Shown: one piece after another, positions 52,401 to 60,800 of the stretch | Layout: each line of letters starts with the position of its first letter | Numbering within the stretch: the first letter of the stretch is position 1 | NCBI GenBank assembly: GCA_947458745.1 | Contig: CANGYQ010000012.1 | Coordinates: 1-64,000, forward strand | Origin: Bryobacteraceae bacterium | GTDB taxonomy: Bacteria; Acidobacteriota; Terriglobia; Bryobacterales; Bryobacteraceae | Length of the DNA stretch: 64,000 nt | Direction: 5' to 3' | The notes under the pieces: model-generated | Database searches by the model: none | What the model saw: only the letters and a program-made list of their open reading frames with translations | Told to the model about the DNA's origin: nothing | Position numbers and translations under genes: made by a program

Positions 52401-52728
52401 TCTCGCCACGCCGGGCTCCATTTGGGACATCGGCGCCTTTGCGGTGCCAGCCGCCGGTGTCGGCCGCTTCGGAACGGCCGGTGTCGGCACGCTGGTCGGA
52501 CCAGCCACGGTGGCGGTGGCGGCGGGTCTGGCCAAGAACTTCCAGATCACGGAGCGCGTCCGCATCCGCCTGGAGTCCACCTTCACCAATCTGCCGAACC
52601 ACCCCAACTTCCGGGAACCGGCCAGCAACATCACCACGCCCACCACCTTCGGGTCGTTGCGGCAGGTGCAGTCCAGCGAGAACTCGGGCAACCGGACCGG
52701 CCAGGTGGCGCTCCGGATCCAGTTCTAG
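49411..52728 (+). CDS. Oar-type TonB-dependent receptor with carboxypeptidase-like domain
   Basis: 1105 residues. Signal peptide (MLTRSLCVLTLVVFAGSLYGQ), then a carboxypeptidase-regulatory-like beta domain (FGSITGTATDKSGAVVPDA to about 115), a plug domain and a long beta-barrel that ends in a Phe (RIQF). The form matches the OmpA-like/Oar outer-membrane proteins that are numerous in Acidobacteriota, often tied to uptake of large sugars or peptides. A SGALGQMFPSSELIQEFKV segment and the family DVTITTKSGTN are plug marks. The ATG has AAGGGG about six bases upstream. Substrate unknown. Confidence 0.9.
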   Translation: MLTRSLCVLTLVVFAGSLYGQSTFGSITGTATDKSGAVVPDAIIKVRNLDDNSLRSAVSSDQGLFTLLNLRAGSYEITAEKPGFGVLKIPQVALEARQQMRVDVTLEIASVGQVMVVNDAASTINTENGTIGDSKNFQQVTTLPLNYRGSGASPLTAILTVPGVQQDAAGNYSIGGGLPSMIEFTADGISTVNVRSSGALGQMFPSSELIQEFKVTAVNNNAEFAQVGDVTITTKSGTNVYHGSAYDYHQNRALDATTYGSRVKQAKVWNTFGATLGGAVVLPKLYTGKDKTFFFFAYEGSRKPGSTAKQFNVPTDAMRAGNLNGLPGGATLDPATGAPFPNNIIPSSRLSPVSQRLLNNYYPKTNVAGGDLVSNSLALLPTPASLTSYDIRVDQNIGSRQQLYGRFTWRELPSVGDNEMLPTDTITELNKNLVVSYNASIKPTLINEFRFGFSLWSRQVKFPINGAKALSELGITGLDVSNHPESGAFPRFDFSDGPGFTPIGRGKDGARQSRSWQFTDNLSWIKGAHTFKFGVDIRKMSYIDVQTFGGADDFGSFTFNRGAYTGNAFSDLLLGVPTNTFFSITGPDLNSPVGHYRFYAQDEWKVTNRFTLSYGLRWQLHPPFTENFGNITNFDRTTGNVVIPDTTLKAAPGFLTSINACPGTNAAVPCTKLVSAGSMGLSAGLRQTYKGNYAPRLGFAYRPFGNNKTVIRGGIGLFTQTVVGPLAYALTGIHSADSRTALNSFAGGRPAYQFPQAIASTFASAPPGTGEFIVATNIDYRDPQTAQWNVTLERELPKDLSLRVSYIGSNSYRLHNTVDLNQVAPSTTSYNPAMRPFRNWQRILSRDNIGFANYQALQMEGNRRMANGWFIQTSYVWAKNLSNNGGPVPTGFPGESGATVNNRFGVGADRGNVAFTRRHRGLISSIYALPVGKGRKFGSGMNKAADLVVGGWELSTIAMMQTGPYMTPTMSRGSDRSNTNVVGRAVNVRPDGLRDGNLATPGSIWDIGAFAVPAAGVGRFGTAGVGTLVGPATVAVAAGLAKNFQITERVRIRLESTFTNLPNHPNFREPASNITTPTTFGSLRQVQSSENSGNRTGQVALRIQF

Positions 52729-52774
52729 GCACCCACGCAAGGCTGGCAGTGATTTGGAGACAATACGAGTACCG

Positions 52775-53788
52775 ATGAAAGCCGCTGTCTACGATCACTG
52801 CCAGACGCTCCAAGTAGGCGTCTCCACTCCGCTGGTCCCCCAGGCGGGTGAAGTCCGCATCAACGTTTCTCATTGCGGGATCTGCGGGACCGATTTGCAT
52901 ATCTTCCTGGGAGACTTGGACCATCGCACCAAGCCGCCGCAGATCATTGGGCATGAGACAGCGGGTGTGATCGAAGAAGTGGGCGCCGGCGTGACGGCGT
53001 GGAAAGCGGGCGACCGGGTAACCGTGTTGCCCGTTTTGTCGTGTGGCGTCTGCCCCACCTGTCGCGCCGGTCATCCGCATGTCTGCCCCCAACTGAAAGT
53101 GCTGGGCGTCGATGCCCCGGGCGGTATGCAGAAAAGCTGGACCGTCCCGTCTTCCAAATTGTTCCGCCTGCCCAATGAACTCTCGCTCCAACATGGCGCG
53201 TTGATTGAGCCTTTAGCCGTCGCCTGCCATGATGTCGCCCTGGCGCAAGTGAAGCCGGGCGAGAAGGCCCTGGTGATCGGCGGCGGACCCATCGGCGTGC
53301 TGGTGGCGCTGGTGGCGCAGCATGACGGCGCCGACGTAGTGGTGACGGAAGTGAACCCGTTCCGCGTCGCGCTGATGCAGCGGCTGGGCCTGAAAGTGGT
53401 GAACCCGCGCGAGACCAACGTGCTGGAGTTCGTGAACGACTGGACGGGCGGCGAAGGCGCGGACGTGGCCTTTGAAGTCTCCGGCACGGCACCCGGTGCC
53501 GAGATCATGACCGAAGTAGTTCGCCCCAAGGGCCGCATCGTGATCGTGTCGGTGTATGCGATGAAACCCGCCGTTAACCTCTACCGCTTCTTTGCGCGCG
53601 AGCTCAGCCTGATCGGTGTGCGCCTGTATGGCCCACAAGACTTTGAGCGCGCCATCGACCTGGCCGCCTCCGGCAAGCTGCCGCTGGCGGAGGTCATTAC
53701 CGCCATCGAACCCATGGACCGCATCCAGGAAGTGTTCGCCGATCTCACCAGCGGCGGGCCCGCCATGAAAGTACTCATCGAGATCTAG
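52775..53788 (+). CDS. Zinc-dependent alcohol/polyol dehydrogenase
   Basis: 337-residue medium-chain dehydrogenase from the ATG at 52775; the frame is open upstream through the receptor gene but without a start of its own. Catalytic zinc ligands are in HCGICGTDLH and GHETAGVI, and the structural zinc Cys cluster is in CGVCPTCRAGHPHVC. The NAD-binding motif is VIGGGPIGVLVALVAQ. The group is that of sorbitol/threonine-type dehydrogenases, so a role in sugar or polyol oxidation is likely. It follows the receptor by 46 bases and may be co-transcribed. Confidence 0.9.
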   Translation: MKAAVYDHCQTLQVGVSTPLVPQAGEVRINVSHCGICGTDLHIFLGDLDHRTKPPQIIGHETAGVIEEVGAGVTAWKAGDRVTVLPVLSCGVCPTCRAGHPHVCPQLKVLGVDAPGGMQKSWTVPSSKLFRLPNELSLQHGALIEPLAVACHDVALAQVKPGEKALVIGGGPIGVLVALVAQHDGADVVVTEVNPFRVALMQRLGLKVVNPRETNVLEFVNDWTGGEGADVAFEVSGTAPGAEIMTEVVRPKGRIVIVSVYAMKPAVNLYRFFARELSLIGVRLYGPQDFERAIDLAASGKLPLAEVITAIEPMDRIQEVFADLTSGGPAMKVLIEI

Positions 53789-53831
53789 CGGCGGCTTCCC
53801 ACCGCAGCCGGGTTGCGATATGATCCGGGCC

Positions 53832-54779
53832 ATGACCAGACGCACCCTACTCGCCGGAAGCTCCCTTGCCGCAGTTGCCGCCGGACCGGCGGCCGCTGCT
53901 TACACGCCCAAGCGCATCAATCGCGCCATCGAACTGCTGGCCGCCGGGCAGCCGATCTACTACACCACCGTGGCCGGTGGCGCGGGCTACGCCGAAGGCA
54001 AGAAGATGGCCCAGACCTGGGCTGATTACATCACCTACGAAATGGAGCACGGAGCCCTGGACTTCTCCGCTCTCCGAGCGTTCATGCAGGGTCTGTTGGA
54101 TGGCGGCCCCACCAAGACCGGCCACCGCACACCGGCCGTGATCGCCACGTTGCCAGTGTTGGGCATCAACGAAGCACACATGAACGCCAACTTCTGGGTG
54201 GTGCAGCAGGCGCTGCTCTCGGGCATTCACGGCATCCTGCTGTGCCATGCGCGCGATCCCCAAGCGATCCGCATGTTCGTGGCGGCGTGCCGTTACGTAA
54301 ACTCAAAGCCGGTGGCCGGAATACCGGAAGGCATGATGGGCAACGGCAGCCAGGCCCATGCCTCCAAGATCTGGGGCCTGACGCCGCAGGAGTACATGAA
54401 GAAGGCCGACCCATGGCCGTTGAACCCGGACGGCGAGTTCATGCTCGGCCTGAAGGTGGAAGACAAGTACGCCCTGGCCAATGCCGAGAAGGTGACCGGT
54501 GTGCCGGGCATCGCGTTCGCCGAATGGGGCCCAGGCGACATGGGACTTTCGCTGCAACTGCCGGATGGTCACGGTGCCAACGAAACACTACACCCCAAGA
54601 TGCGGGACGCACGGTCAACCGTGCTGGCGGCATGCAAGAAGAACAAAGTGGCGTTCCTGAACACGGTCCGTCCGGGCGATGTGGAGGAGATGATCAAAGA
54701 GGGTGTGATGGTAGGCTCGGGCGGCGAAGAAGCCGCGACCAAAGGCCGCAAATTCACCAAGCGCGAAATGCCGTACTAA
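53832..54779 (+). CDS. Tat-exported HpcH/HpaI aldolase-family protein
   Basis: 315 residues from the ATG at 53832, where a twin-arginine signal begins (MTRRTLLAGSSLAAVAAG); an upstream ATG at 53820 adds four residues. The mature domain has TIM-barrel features of class II aldolases of the HpcH/HpaI type (GIHGILLCHARDPQAIRMFVAACRYV, AEWGPGDMGLSL with the metal-binding Glu and Asp). Exported members are found in Acidobacteriota and Planctomycetes with unknown substrates. It lies 43 bases after the dehydrogenase gene. Confidence 0.82.
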   Translation: MTRRTLLAGSSLAAVAAGPAAAAYTPKRINRAIELLAAGQPIYYTTVAGGAGYAEGKKMAQTWADYITYEMEHGALDFSALRAFMQGLLDGGPTKTGHRTPAVIATLPVLGINEAHMNANFWVVQQALLSGIHGILLCHARDPQAIRMFVAACRYVNSKPVAGIPEGMMGNGSQAHASKIWGLTPQEYMKKADPWPLNPDGEFMLGLKVEDKYALANAEKVTGVPGIAFAEWGPGDMGLSLQLPDGHGANETLHPKMRDARSTVLAACKKNKVAFLNTVRPGDVEEMIKEGVMVGSGGEEAATKGRKFTKREMPY

Positions 54780-54797
54780 CGGGAACGCAGCTTGAAG

Positions 54798-55073
54798 CTA
54801 TTCGCTGGCGTGCGTTTCGCCACAGCCACCGGGTTTGCGGGCGGCCATCTTGCGTTCCAGCGCCGCCATCAGGCGGTCCTTGACGCGGGTCGGGACTTCG
54901 CTGGCCTGCATGCCCTTGAAGACCTTCAGGGTCTTCTTGGTGGTGTCCACCACCACCCAACAGTTGGGGCATTCGTTGACGTGCTTTTCGAGTTCCTGAC
55001 GGGCGCTGGGGTCGGTCGACGACGGGTCCAGGAATTCGTTCAACTCGCGGAGGAAGTCCTTACAGGTAAGCAA
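54798..55073 (-). CDS. Anti-sigma factor with zinc-binding ZAS motif
   Basis: 91 residues, cytoplasmic and without a membrane helix. The zinc-binding anti-sigma motif is H-x3-C-x2-C (HVNECPNCW), with an earlier Cys in MLTCKDFLRELNEFLD as part of the cluster. Its 5' end overlaps the 3' end of the sigma factor gene by 14 bases, the normal order for an ECF sigma and its anti-sigma. A soluble ZAS factor of this size often responds to oxidative or disulfide stress, which is inference. Confidence 0.85.
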   Translation of the reverse strand: MLTCKDFLRELNEFLDPSSTDPSARQELEKHVNECPNCWVVVDTTKKTLKVFKGMQASEVPTRVKDRLMAALERKMAARKPGGCGETHASE

Positions 55074-55674
55074 GCACGTCGTCCCCCTTTCGCTGGAAGA
55101 AGCGAGTCAGCTTTTCGCGCAACTGCAGGCGGGCGCGCAACAGACGGCTTTTGACGGCAGGCACGGAGATGCCCAACGCTTCCGCCGTTTCCTCAGTGGA
55201 CATTTCCTCCACGTCGCGCAACTGGAAGACGGTGGAATAAATCGGCTCCAGCGAAGACACGGCATTGTCCAGAATGGACCGCAGTTCGTCTTGCGAATAC
55301 TTTTGTTCCGGATCGTCGTCCCAGACAGCGATCTCCCGCACCAACGTGTCTTCGCCCGTGTCGAGTTGCTCGTCGAGGGAAACGCTCTTGTCCGACTTCC
55401 GCTTACGCAGCTTCATCAACGCTTCGTTGACGGCAATACGGACCAGCCAGGTATAAAATTTCGAGTTGCCCTGGAACCGGTCCAGATTCTCGTACGACTT
55501 CATGAAGCTTTCCTGCAGTACATCTTCGGCGTCTTCGTCGTTTTGTGTGATGTTCTTGGCCAGCCGGAAGATTCGCCGTTCGTAGTGTTTTACCAGGTCA
55601 GCAAAAGCGGTGTCGTCACCCGCTTTCGCCCGCAACACCAACGGCGCTTCGTCAAATGAAGGAGGCTCAGGCAT
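55060..55674 (-). CDS. ECF sigma factor (RpoE-like)
   Basis: 204 residues from the ATG at 55674, chosen because AAGG lies upstream and the longer start at 55722 has no ribosome binding site and touches the divergent gene. Region 2 includes DEDAEDVLQESFMKSYENLDRF and YTWLVRIAVNEALMKLRKRK; region 4 is VFQLRDVEEMSTEETAEALGISVPAVKSRLLRARLQL. A non-helical acidic linker joins them (LDTGEDTLVREIAVWDDDPEQ). Its gene overlaps the anti-sigma gene downstream. Confidence 0.9.
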   Translation of the reverse strand: MPEPPSFDEAPLVLRAKAGDDTAFADLVKHYERRIFRLAKNITQNDEDAEDVLQESFMKSYENLDRFQGNSKFYTWLVRIAVNEALMKLRKRKSDKSVSLDEQLDTGEDTLVREIAVWDDDPEQKYSQDELRSILDNAVSSLEPIYSTVFQLRDVEEMSTEETAEALGISVPAVKSRLLRARLQLREKLTRFFQRKGDDVLAYL

Positions 55675-55722
55675 TTGAGCCTTCACTATAGCAGGCTCAT
55701 TCGCGATAAACTGCGGAGACAT

Positions 55723-56148
55723 ATGAGCAACACATACCGGATGACGGCAGTATTATTCCTGACGGCAGCGGCGGCAATGGCCGATTCGGCGGCCGATGTT
55801 CTGGCGGCCGACAAGGGCTGGGCGACGGCGATCCAGAAGATGGACTACCCGGCCCTGGAAAAGATGCTGGCCGACGAGTTGGTCTACACGCACTCCAGCG
55901 GCCTGATCGACAGCAAGCGCCAGTACATCGACAACCTGAAGACCGGTGCCCAGAAGTACAACCAGGTCGATCATGTTGAACCCAAGGTGCAGGTACATGG
56001 CTCCACCGCCGTGCTCACCACCGGCCTCAAGATGGACACGACCACCAAAGGCGTCAACCAGAAAGCCATGTTCCGGCTGATCCATGTTTGGGTGAAAAAG
56101 GGCGGCACCTGGCAGATGGTGGCCCACCAGACGACGCGCCTGCCGTAG
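55723..56148 (+). CDS. Exported NTF2-like (DUF4440/SnoaL-type) protein
   Basis: 141 residues with a signal peptide (MSNTYRMTAVLFLTAAAAMADS). The mature part is a single NTF2-like cone fold (VLAADKGWATAIQKMDYPALEKMLADELVYTHSSGLIDSKRQYIDNLKTG) in the DUF4440 group. The ATG at 55723 with GGAG nearby is preferred over the frame start at 55675. It lies head to head with the sigma factor gene with their control regions overlapping, so it may be a sigma target, which is inference. Confidence 0.8.
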   Translation: MSNTYRMTAVLFLTAAAAMADSAADVLAADKGWATAIQKMDYPALEKMLADELVYTHSSGLIDSKRQYIDNLKTGAQKYNQVDHVEPKVQVHGSTAVLTTGLKMDTTTKGVNQKAMFRLIHVWVKKGGTWQMVAHQTTRLP

Positions 56149-56193
56149 GATCCTGATCTCCGACACATCCGCGGAGGCGTTGCGCTTGTGAAT

Positions 56194-56260
56194 AGCCCCA
56201 TGCGTAAGCTTGGGGCTTCTTCACGTTTCCGGTAAGAGCCCCAAGCTTACGCATGGGGCT
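56194..56260. repeat. Perfect 24-bp inverted repeat resembling a REP/BIME element
   Basis: Left arm 56194-56217 and right arm 56237-56260 are exact reverse complements (24 of 24) with a 19-base spacer. Each arm is itself a smaller dyad: AGCCCCA and TGGGGCT flank a TGCGTAAGCT or AGCTTACGCA centre. This paired-hairpin design is what REP/BIME elements mobilised by RAYT transposases look like. It lies between the NTF2-like gene and the enolase-superfamily gene, 33 bases before the latter ATG, and may also act on transcripts as a stem-loop. No second copy was noticed in the window. Confidence 0.75.
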
Positions 56261-56293
56261 GATTGCTTGAGGCAGTCTCCACCGAACTTCACC

Positions 56294-57472
56294 ATGAAAA
56301 TCACCAACATCAAAACCGTCGTCGTCAACGCGGAAATGCGCAACTGGGTGTTCGTCAAGGTGGAGACGGACCAGGCGGGGCTTTATGGTTGGGGTGAGGC
56401 GTCGCTGGAATGGAAGACGCGCGCCGTGGTGGGCTGTGTGGAGGACTTCGCGCCGATGTTGATCGGCGAGGAAGTCGATCGCATAGAGCACCTCTACCAA
56501 AAAATGTACCGGCAAAGCTTCTGGCGCGTCGGCGTCATCGGCATGTCGGCCATCTCGGGTATTGAGCAAGCATTGTGGGACATCCGGGGCAAGGTGCTCA
56601 ATCAGCCGGTCTACAAGCTCCTGGGCGGAGCCGTGCGGAGCCGCGTACGAATGTACACACATCTCGGGGGTGGCGATATGCGAGCCGTTTATGAAACCGC
56701 CGGCGCTCAAGATGCGCAACTGTTCGTTGACCGGGCGCTGGAAGTAGTGGCCAAGGGCTACACCGCGGTGAAGGTGCTGATCACGCCGCCCACCGAGGCG
56801 CTGAATTCGATCGCGGACTACAAGTATGCCGCCCGCGTGATGGAAGCGATGCGGCTGGCCGTGGGAGATGACGTGGACATCATGATCGATTGCCACGGCC
56901 GCCATTCAGTGGCCAATGCCATCGAGTTCTGCCGCGTGCTGGCGCCGTACCGTCCCTACTTCATTGAGGAGCCCGTGCCGCCCGAGAATGCCGACCTGAT
57001 GGCCGAGGTCCGCCGGGCGTCGCCCGTGCCGATTGCCACCGGAGAGCGGCTGGTCACTCGGCATCAGTTCCGGGAGCTGTTTGAGAAGAACGCCTGCGCG
57101 GTCATCCAGCCGGATCTGTGCCATTGCGGCGGCTTGTGGGAAGCCAAGAAGATCGCGGCGATGGCGGAGGTCTACGCCATGGGCGTGGCCCCGCATAATC
57201 CGCTGGGTCCGGTGGCCAATGGAGCGGCGCTCCACTTTGCGCTCTCGACGCCGAACTTCTTAATCCAGGAAGATATGCTCACCGATGTCCCCTGGCGCTG
57301 GGAAGTGGTGCAGCATGCCCTCACCACCAAAGATGGCTACTGGTTGCCCACCGAAGCGCCCGGGCTGGGCATCGAGGTGAACGAGACCGCCGCCGCCCGG
57401 CATCCGTTCAAGCAGGAAGTGATTCATGCCACCACAGTCCGAGCGCAGGACGGCGCGGTACTCGATTGGTAA
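56294..57472 (+). CDS. Galactonate-dehydratase-like enolase superfamily enzyme
   Basis: 392 residues from the ATG at 56294 (MKITNIKTVVVNAEMRNW), the natural family start. Mandelate racemase-type acid sugar dehydratase. Metal ligands appear as Asp in IMIDCHGRH, Glu in FIEEPVPPEN and Glu in ATGERLVTRHQF; the His of CHGRH and the His of APHNPLGPV are the pair expected for D-galactonate or a related acid sugar dehydratase. The capping domain is N-terminal. It is close to the aldolase-like and dehydrogenase genes upstream, which supports a sugar-acid pathway. Confidence 0.87.
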   Translation: MKITNIKTVVVNAEMRNWVFVKVETDQAGLYGWGEASLEWKTRAVVGCVEDFAPMLIGEEVDRIEHLYQKMYRQSFWRVGVIGMSAISGIEQALWDIRGKVLNQPVYKLLGGAVRSRVRMYTHLGGGDMRAVYETAGAQDAQLFVDRALEVVAKGYTAVKVLITPPTEALNSIADYKYAARVMEAMRLAVGDDVDIMIDCHGRHSVANAIEFCRVLAPYRPYFIEEPVPPENADLMAEVRRASPVPIATGERLVTRHQFRELFEKNACAVIQPDLCHCGGLWEAKKIAAMAEVYAMGVAPHNPLGPVANGAALHFALSTPNFLIQEDMLTDVPWRWEVVQHALTTKDGYWLPTEAPGLGIEVNETAAARHPFKQEVIHATTVRAQDGAVLDW

Positions 57473-57483
57473 TGCCGACTTGT

Positions 57484-57503
57484 TAGTCCGGAAATGCGGA
57501 CTA
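57484..57503. terminator. Small hairpin between convergent genes
   Basis: 7-bp perfect stem TAGTCCG/CGGACTA with a 6-base loop between two convergent genes, the right arm overlapping the stop codon of the small basic protein gene. No clear T-run follows on either strand, so termination strength is doubtful. Confidence 0.35.
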
Positions 57504-57737
57504 CTTGGCAGCAGCGGCCGGCGTGGCCTTCTTGCGCGGCGCGCGCTTCTTGGCGTCCGGGGCAGCCGTATCGCTCTTTTTCAGGCTTTCACGAGCCATG
57601 TCCAACACGAACTTCTTTTCGCCGTGCTCATCAAACTTAATTGCGATGCGGTCTTCCGTGCATACACTCACCGAGCCAACACCGAACTTCGCATGCTCGA
57701 CACGGGCACCCGTGGCGAATAAGGGCTTTGCTGCCAT
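57501..57737 (-). CDS. Small DUF3553-like basic protein
   Basis: 78 residues. The first 50 (ATGARVEHAKFGVGSVSVCTEDRIAIKFDEHGEKKFVLD) form the V-x-H-x-x-F-G-x-G-x-V motif of DUF3553, a small domain also found at the end of UvrD/PcrA helicases, where it contacts RNA polymerase. The last 25 residues are a Lys/Ala/Pro tail (KKRAPRKKATPAAAAK) that could bind nucleic acid. Its start codon overlaps the first in-frame ATG of the divergent subtilase frame (57736). Role unknown. Confidence 0.65.
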   Translation of the reverse strand: MAAKPLFATGARVEHAKFGVGSVSVCTEDRIAIKFDEHGEKKFVLDMARESLKKSDTAAPDAKKRAPRKKATPAAAAK

Positions 57738-57822
57738 GAAATTACCTCACTTTAATGATAGCAGGATTGCAAACAGCCTGCTTCGCCGCAACCCTGCCGA
57801 CCGAATTTGCGTCGGACAAGGC

Positions 57823-60800
57823 GTGGCTCGACTGATTTGTAAAGTTATCTTGCTGGGCACCCTCCTGCCCCTGGCACTGATCACCGCGTCCTACGGCCAG
57901 ACGGAGCAGCTATCTCGCGAACCGCGCTGGATCGTGATTCTGCGCTCGCCTTCCATCGCCGAGCAGATGACCGCGCCCGCCGCCTTGCCGCTAATCATGG
58001 CCGAGACGGCCAAATCAGCGATTGCGCGGGAGCAACAAGGCCTGCGACGGATGATCGAAGGCCGAGGCTTGCGTGTCACCGGGGCAAGCGATCTGCTGCT
58101 CAACGCGCTCTACATCAGTGGTGACCAGGCCAGCGCGGAGAGTCTGCGGACTCATCCTGATGTCGAAGGCGTGGTCCGCGTCCGGTATTTCCATAAGCTG
58201 GCCGACGACCGGGCGACTCAAATTGTCAATACGCCCGCCGGTTGGCAACTGTTGGGCGGCGAAGGGAATGCCGGGGCTGGCCGGCGCATTGGGGTCATTG
58301 ACTCGGGCGTCGATGCGACACATCCTGCGCTGCAGGACCCCTCGCTGACGCCGCCCGTCGGCTTCCCGCGCGTCAGCCGTGAATCGGACCGTCCCTTTAC
58401 GTCTTCCAAAGTGATCGTGGCCCGCGGCTATGTGGACCTGTTGAGCTCCACCGACCCGCTCTTCTCCCGGCCGGACGACCGATCCGCGCGCGACCGCGAT
58501 GGCCACGGCACAGCAATTGCCATGCTGGCCGCCGGACGTCGCGTCACGGCACCGGGGGCCACCGTGGTGGGCGTCGCACCCAAAGCCTTTATTGGCAGCT
58601 ACAAGGTATTTGGTTCACCAGGCTTGAATGATTCCGCCAGCGATGAAGCGGTTATTGCGGCATTGCAGGACGCCGTCCGCGACGGCATGGACGTGGTGAC
58701 GCTCAGCCTCGGCTACTCGGCGGAATTTGGCGCTCTCGACACCTGCGGCCCGGCCAACAACCGTCGCCCGTGCGACGCTCTGGCCTCGGCCATCGAGAAT
58801 GCCGCGCGGCTGAACGTGGCCGTGGTGGCGGCGGCCGGCAACAGTGGCGAGAATGGCTTCAATCTGCCGACGCTGGGCTCCATTGAGTCACCCGGTACGG
58901 CTCCGGCGGCCATCACCGTGGGGGCCATCACCAACGCCCACATCTATTTCCAGAGCGTCAGAGTTTCCGGTGGTGCGGTCCCGCCCGCCCTGCAGCGGCT
59001 GAATGCCCGCTTTGGCGACGGTCCGGTGCCGGACCAGGCGGTGACGGCACCCCTTCGCGACGTGGCGCAGTTGGGCGACGACGGCAAGGCCTGCCGCCCG
59101 CTCGGCAATGGCTCACTCACCGGAGCCATCGCCCTGATCGATCGCGGTGGCGACTGCTCGCGGGAATCGAAGGTCAATCACGCCCAGCGGGCCGGGGCCG
59201 TCGGCGTGGTGCTGGTCCAACTGGATGGGACCAACAGCGTTTTTCCGATGCGAGGGCTGCAGGCCACAGGCATTCCGGCCGTACTGGTAGGCTCCACTGA
59301 CGGTCGTGCATTGCGGAGCTATCTGCTCCAGAACTCTGGTGCCCGGGTGACGCTGGACCCGGCCGTCGTGCAGGTGAACGCGCCCGCCGATGAGATCGCC
59401 ACCTTTTCGTCACAGGGCCCGGCCATTGGCGACTTCACCATCAAACCGGAACTGACCGCGGTCGGCACGGACTTATACCTGGCCACCCAGAACTTCGACC
59501 CCAACGCCGGGCTCTTCTCGGCGGACCGTTACCGGGCCGTTCAAGGAACCAGTTTCGCGGTGCCGCTGGTGGCCGGGGCGGTGGCCCTGGTGAAGCAACG
59601 CAACCCCAACTGGACCCCGCTGCAGTTGAAGAGCGCAGTGGTGAATTCCGCCAACCCCAGCATCGATGACTTTGACGGCAACAACCGCCGCATCCGGGCC
59701 CGCGTGAATTCCACCGGTGCGGGCAAACTGGACGTCGCGGCGGCCTTGGGCGTCAGCCTGACGGCGGACCCGGCGACACTCAGCTTGGGCGTCTACCGTG
59801 GTACGTCCAAGTCGATCGGCTTACGGCTGACCAATAATTCCACGACAGCGGCCACGATATCGGCGCAGATCCAGGCGCGCGACCCGGATTCGAGTGCCCG
59901 CCTCACCATCACGCCTTCCAACTTCTCCATGGCCCCGGGCCAGACCACGCAGCTGAGCGTTGTGCTCAGCGGAGCCCGTCCACCAGCGGGCAACTACGAA
60001 GGCATCGTCTCCATCTCGGGCGCCGGCACCACGCTCCGCATCCCGTATCTCTATCTGGTGGGCGACGGCGTGCCGTTCAACATCTATTCACTGGTGGGCA
60101 ATCCCTTCTTTGGCACACCCAACCAAGGCCTGAACGATCAGGCCCGGCAGCCCCGCATGGCGCTGAAGGTGCTGGACAAGTTTGGCGTCCCGGTGGAGAA
60201 CCAACCGGTGGTTTGGAGCGCCTTGTCCGGTGGAGGGCGCGTTGAAACGGTCAGCACCCGCTCCCTCACGGATGACTACGGCATCAGCGAGGGGTACGTC
60301 AGCCTGGGCCCGTCGCTGGGTGAGCAGTCCTTCCAGGTGACCGCCGGGGGACTGACGCAGTATTTCGACGGCCGCACCATCGCGATACCCGTGATCAGTA
60401 CCAACGGCGTCACCGACGCCGCGGCGTTCGCTGTCGGGCGTCCCGTCGCACCAGGGTCCTACATCACTATCAAGGGCGCGGGCCTGAGTGAACTCACGCG
60501 CGTCTACTCGACGACGGCCCTGCCCGTTTCGCTCTCCCGGGTCAGCGTGACGTTTGATTCGCCGGACCGGCGGATCAGCGAAGCGGGCCGCCTGCATTTC
60601 GTCAGCCAAGGCCAGATCAACGTCCAGGTGCCCTGGGAGTTCTCCAACCAGACCGTGGCGCGCATGAAGGTGGTCAACAACGGCATCCGGACCGCGGTCA
60701 TCGACATTCCGCTGGCCGAGTTCGCGCCGGGTTTCTTTGAATTTGACGACTCGACCTCTGGCCGGCGCCTCGCGGCCGCGCTGGATGGAGACTTCGTCCT

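Noticed and set aside
52382-52774. N-terminal extension of the zinc dehydrogenase frame
   Set aside because: It overlaps the end of the Oar receptor gene and is Arg/Ser/Pro-rich; the family start is the ATG at 52775.
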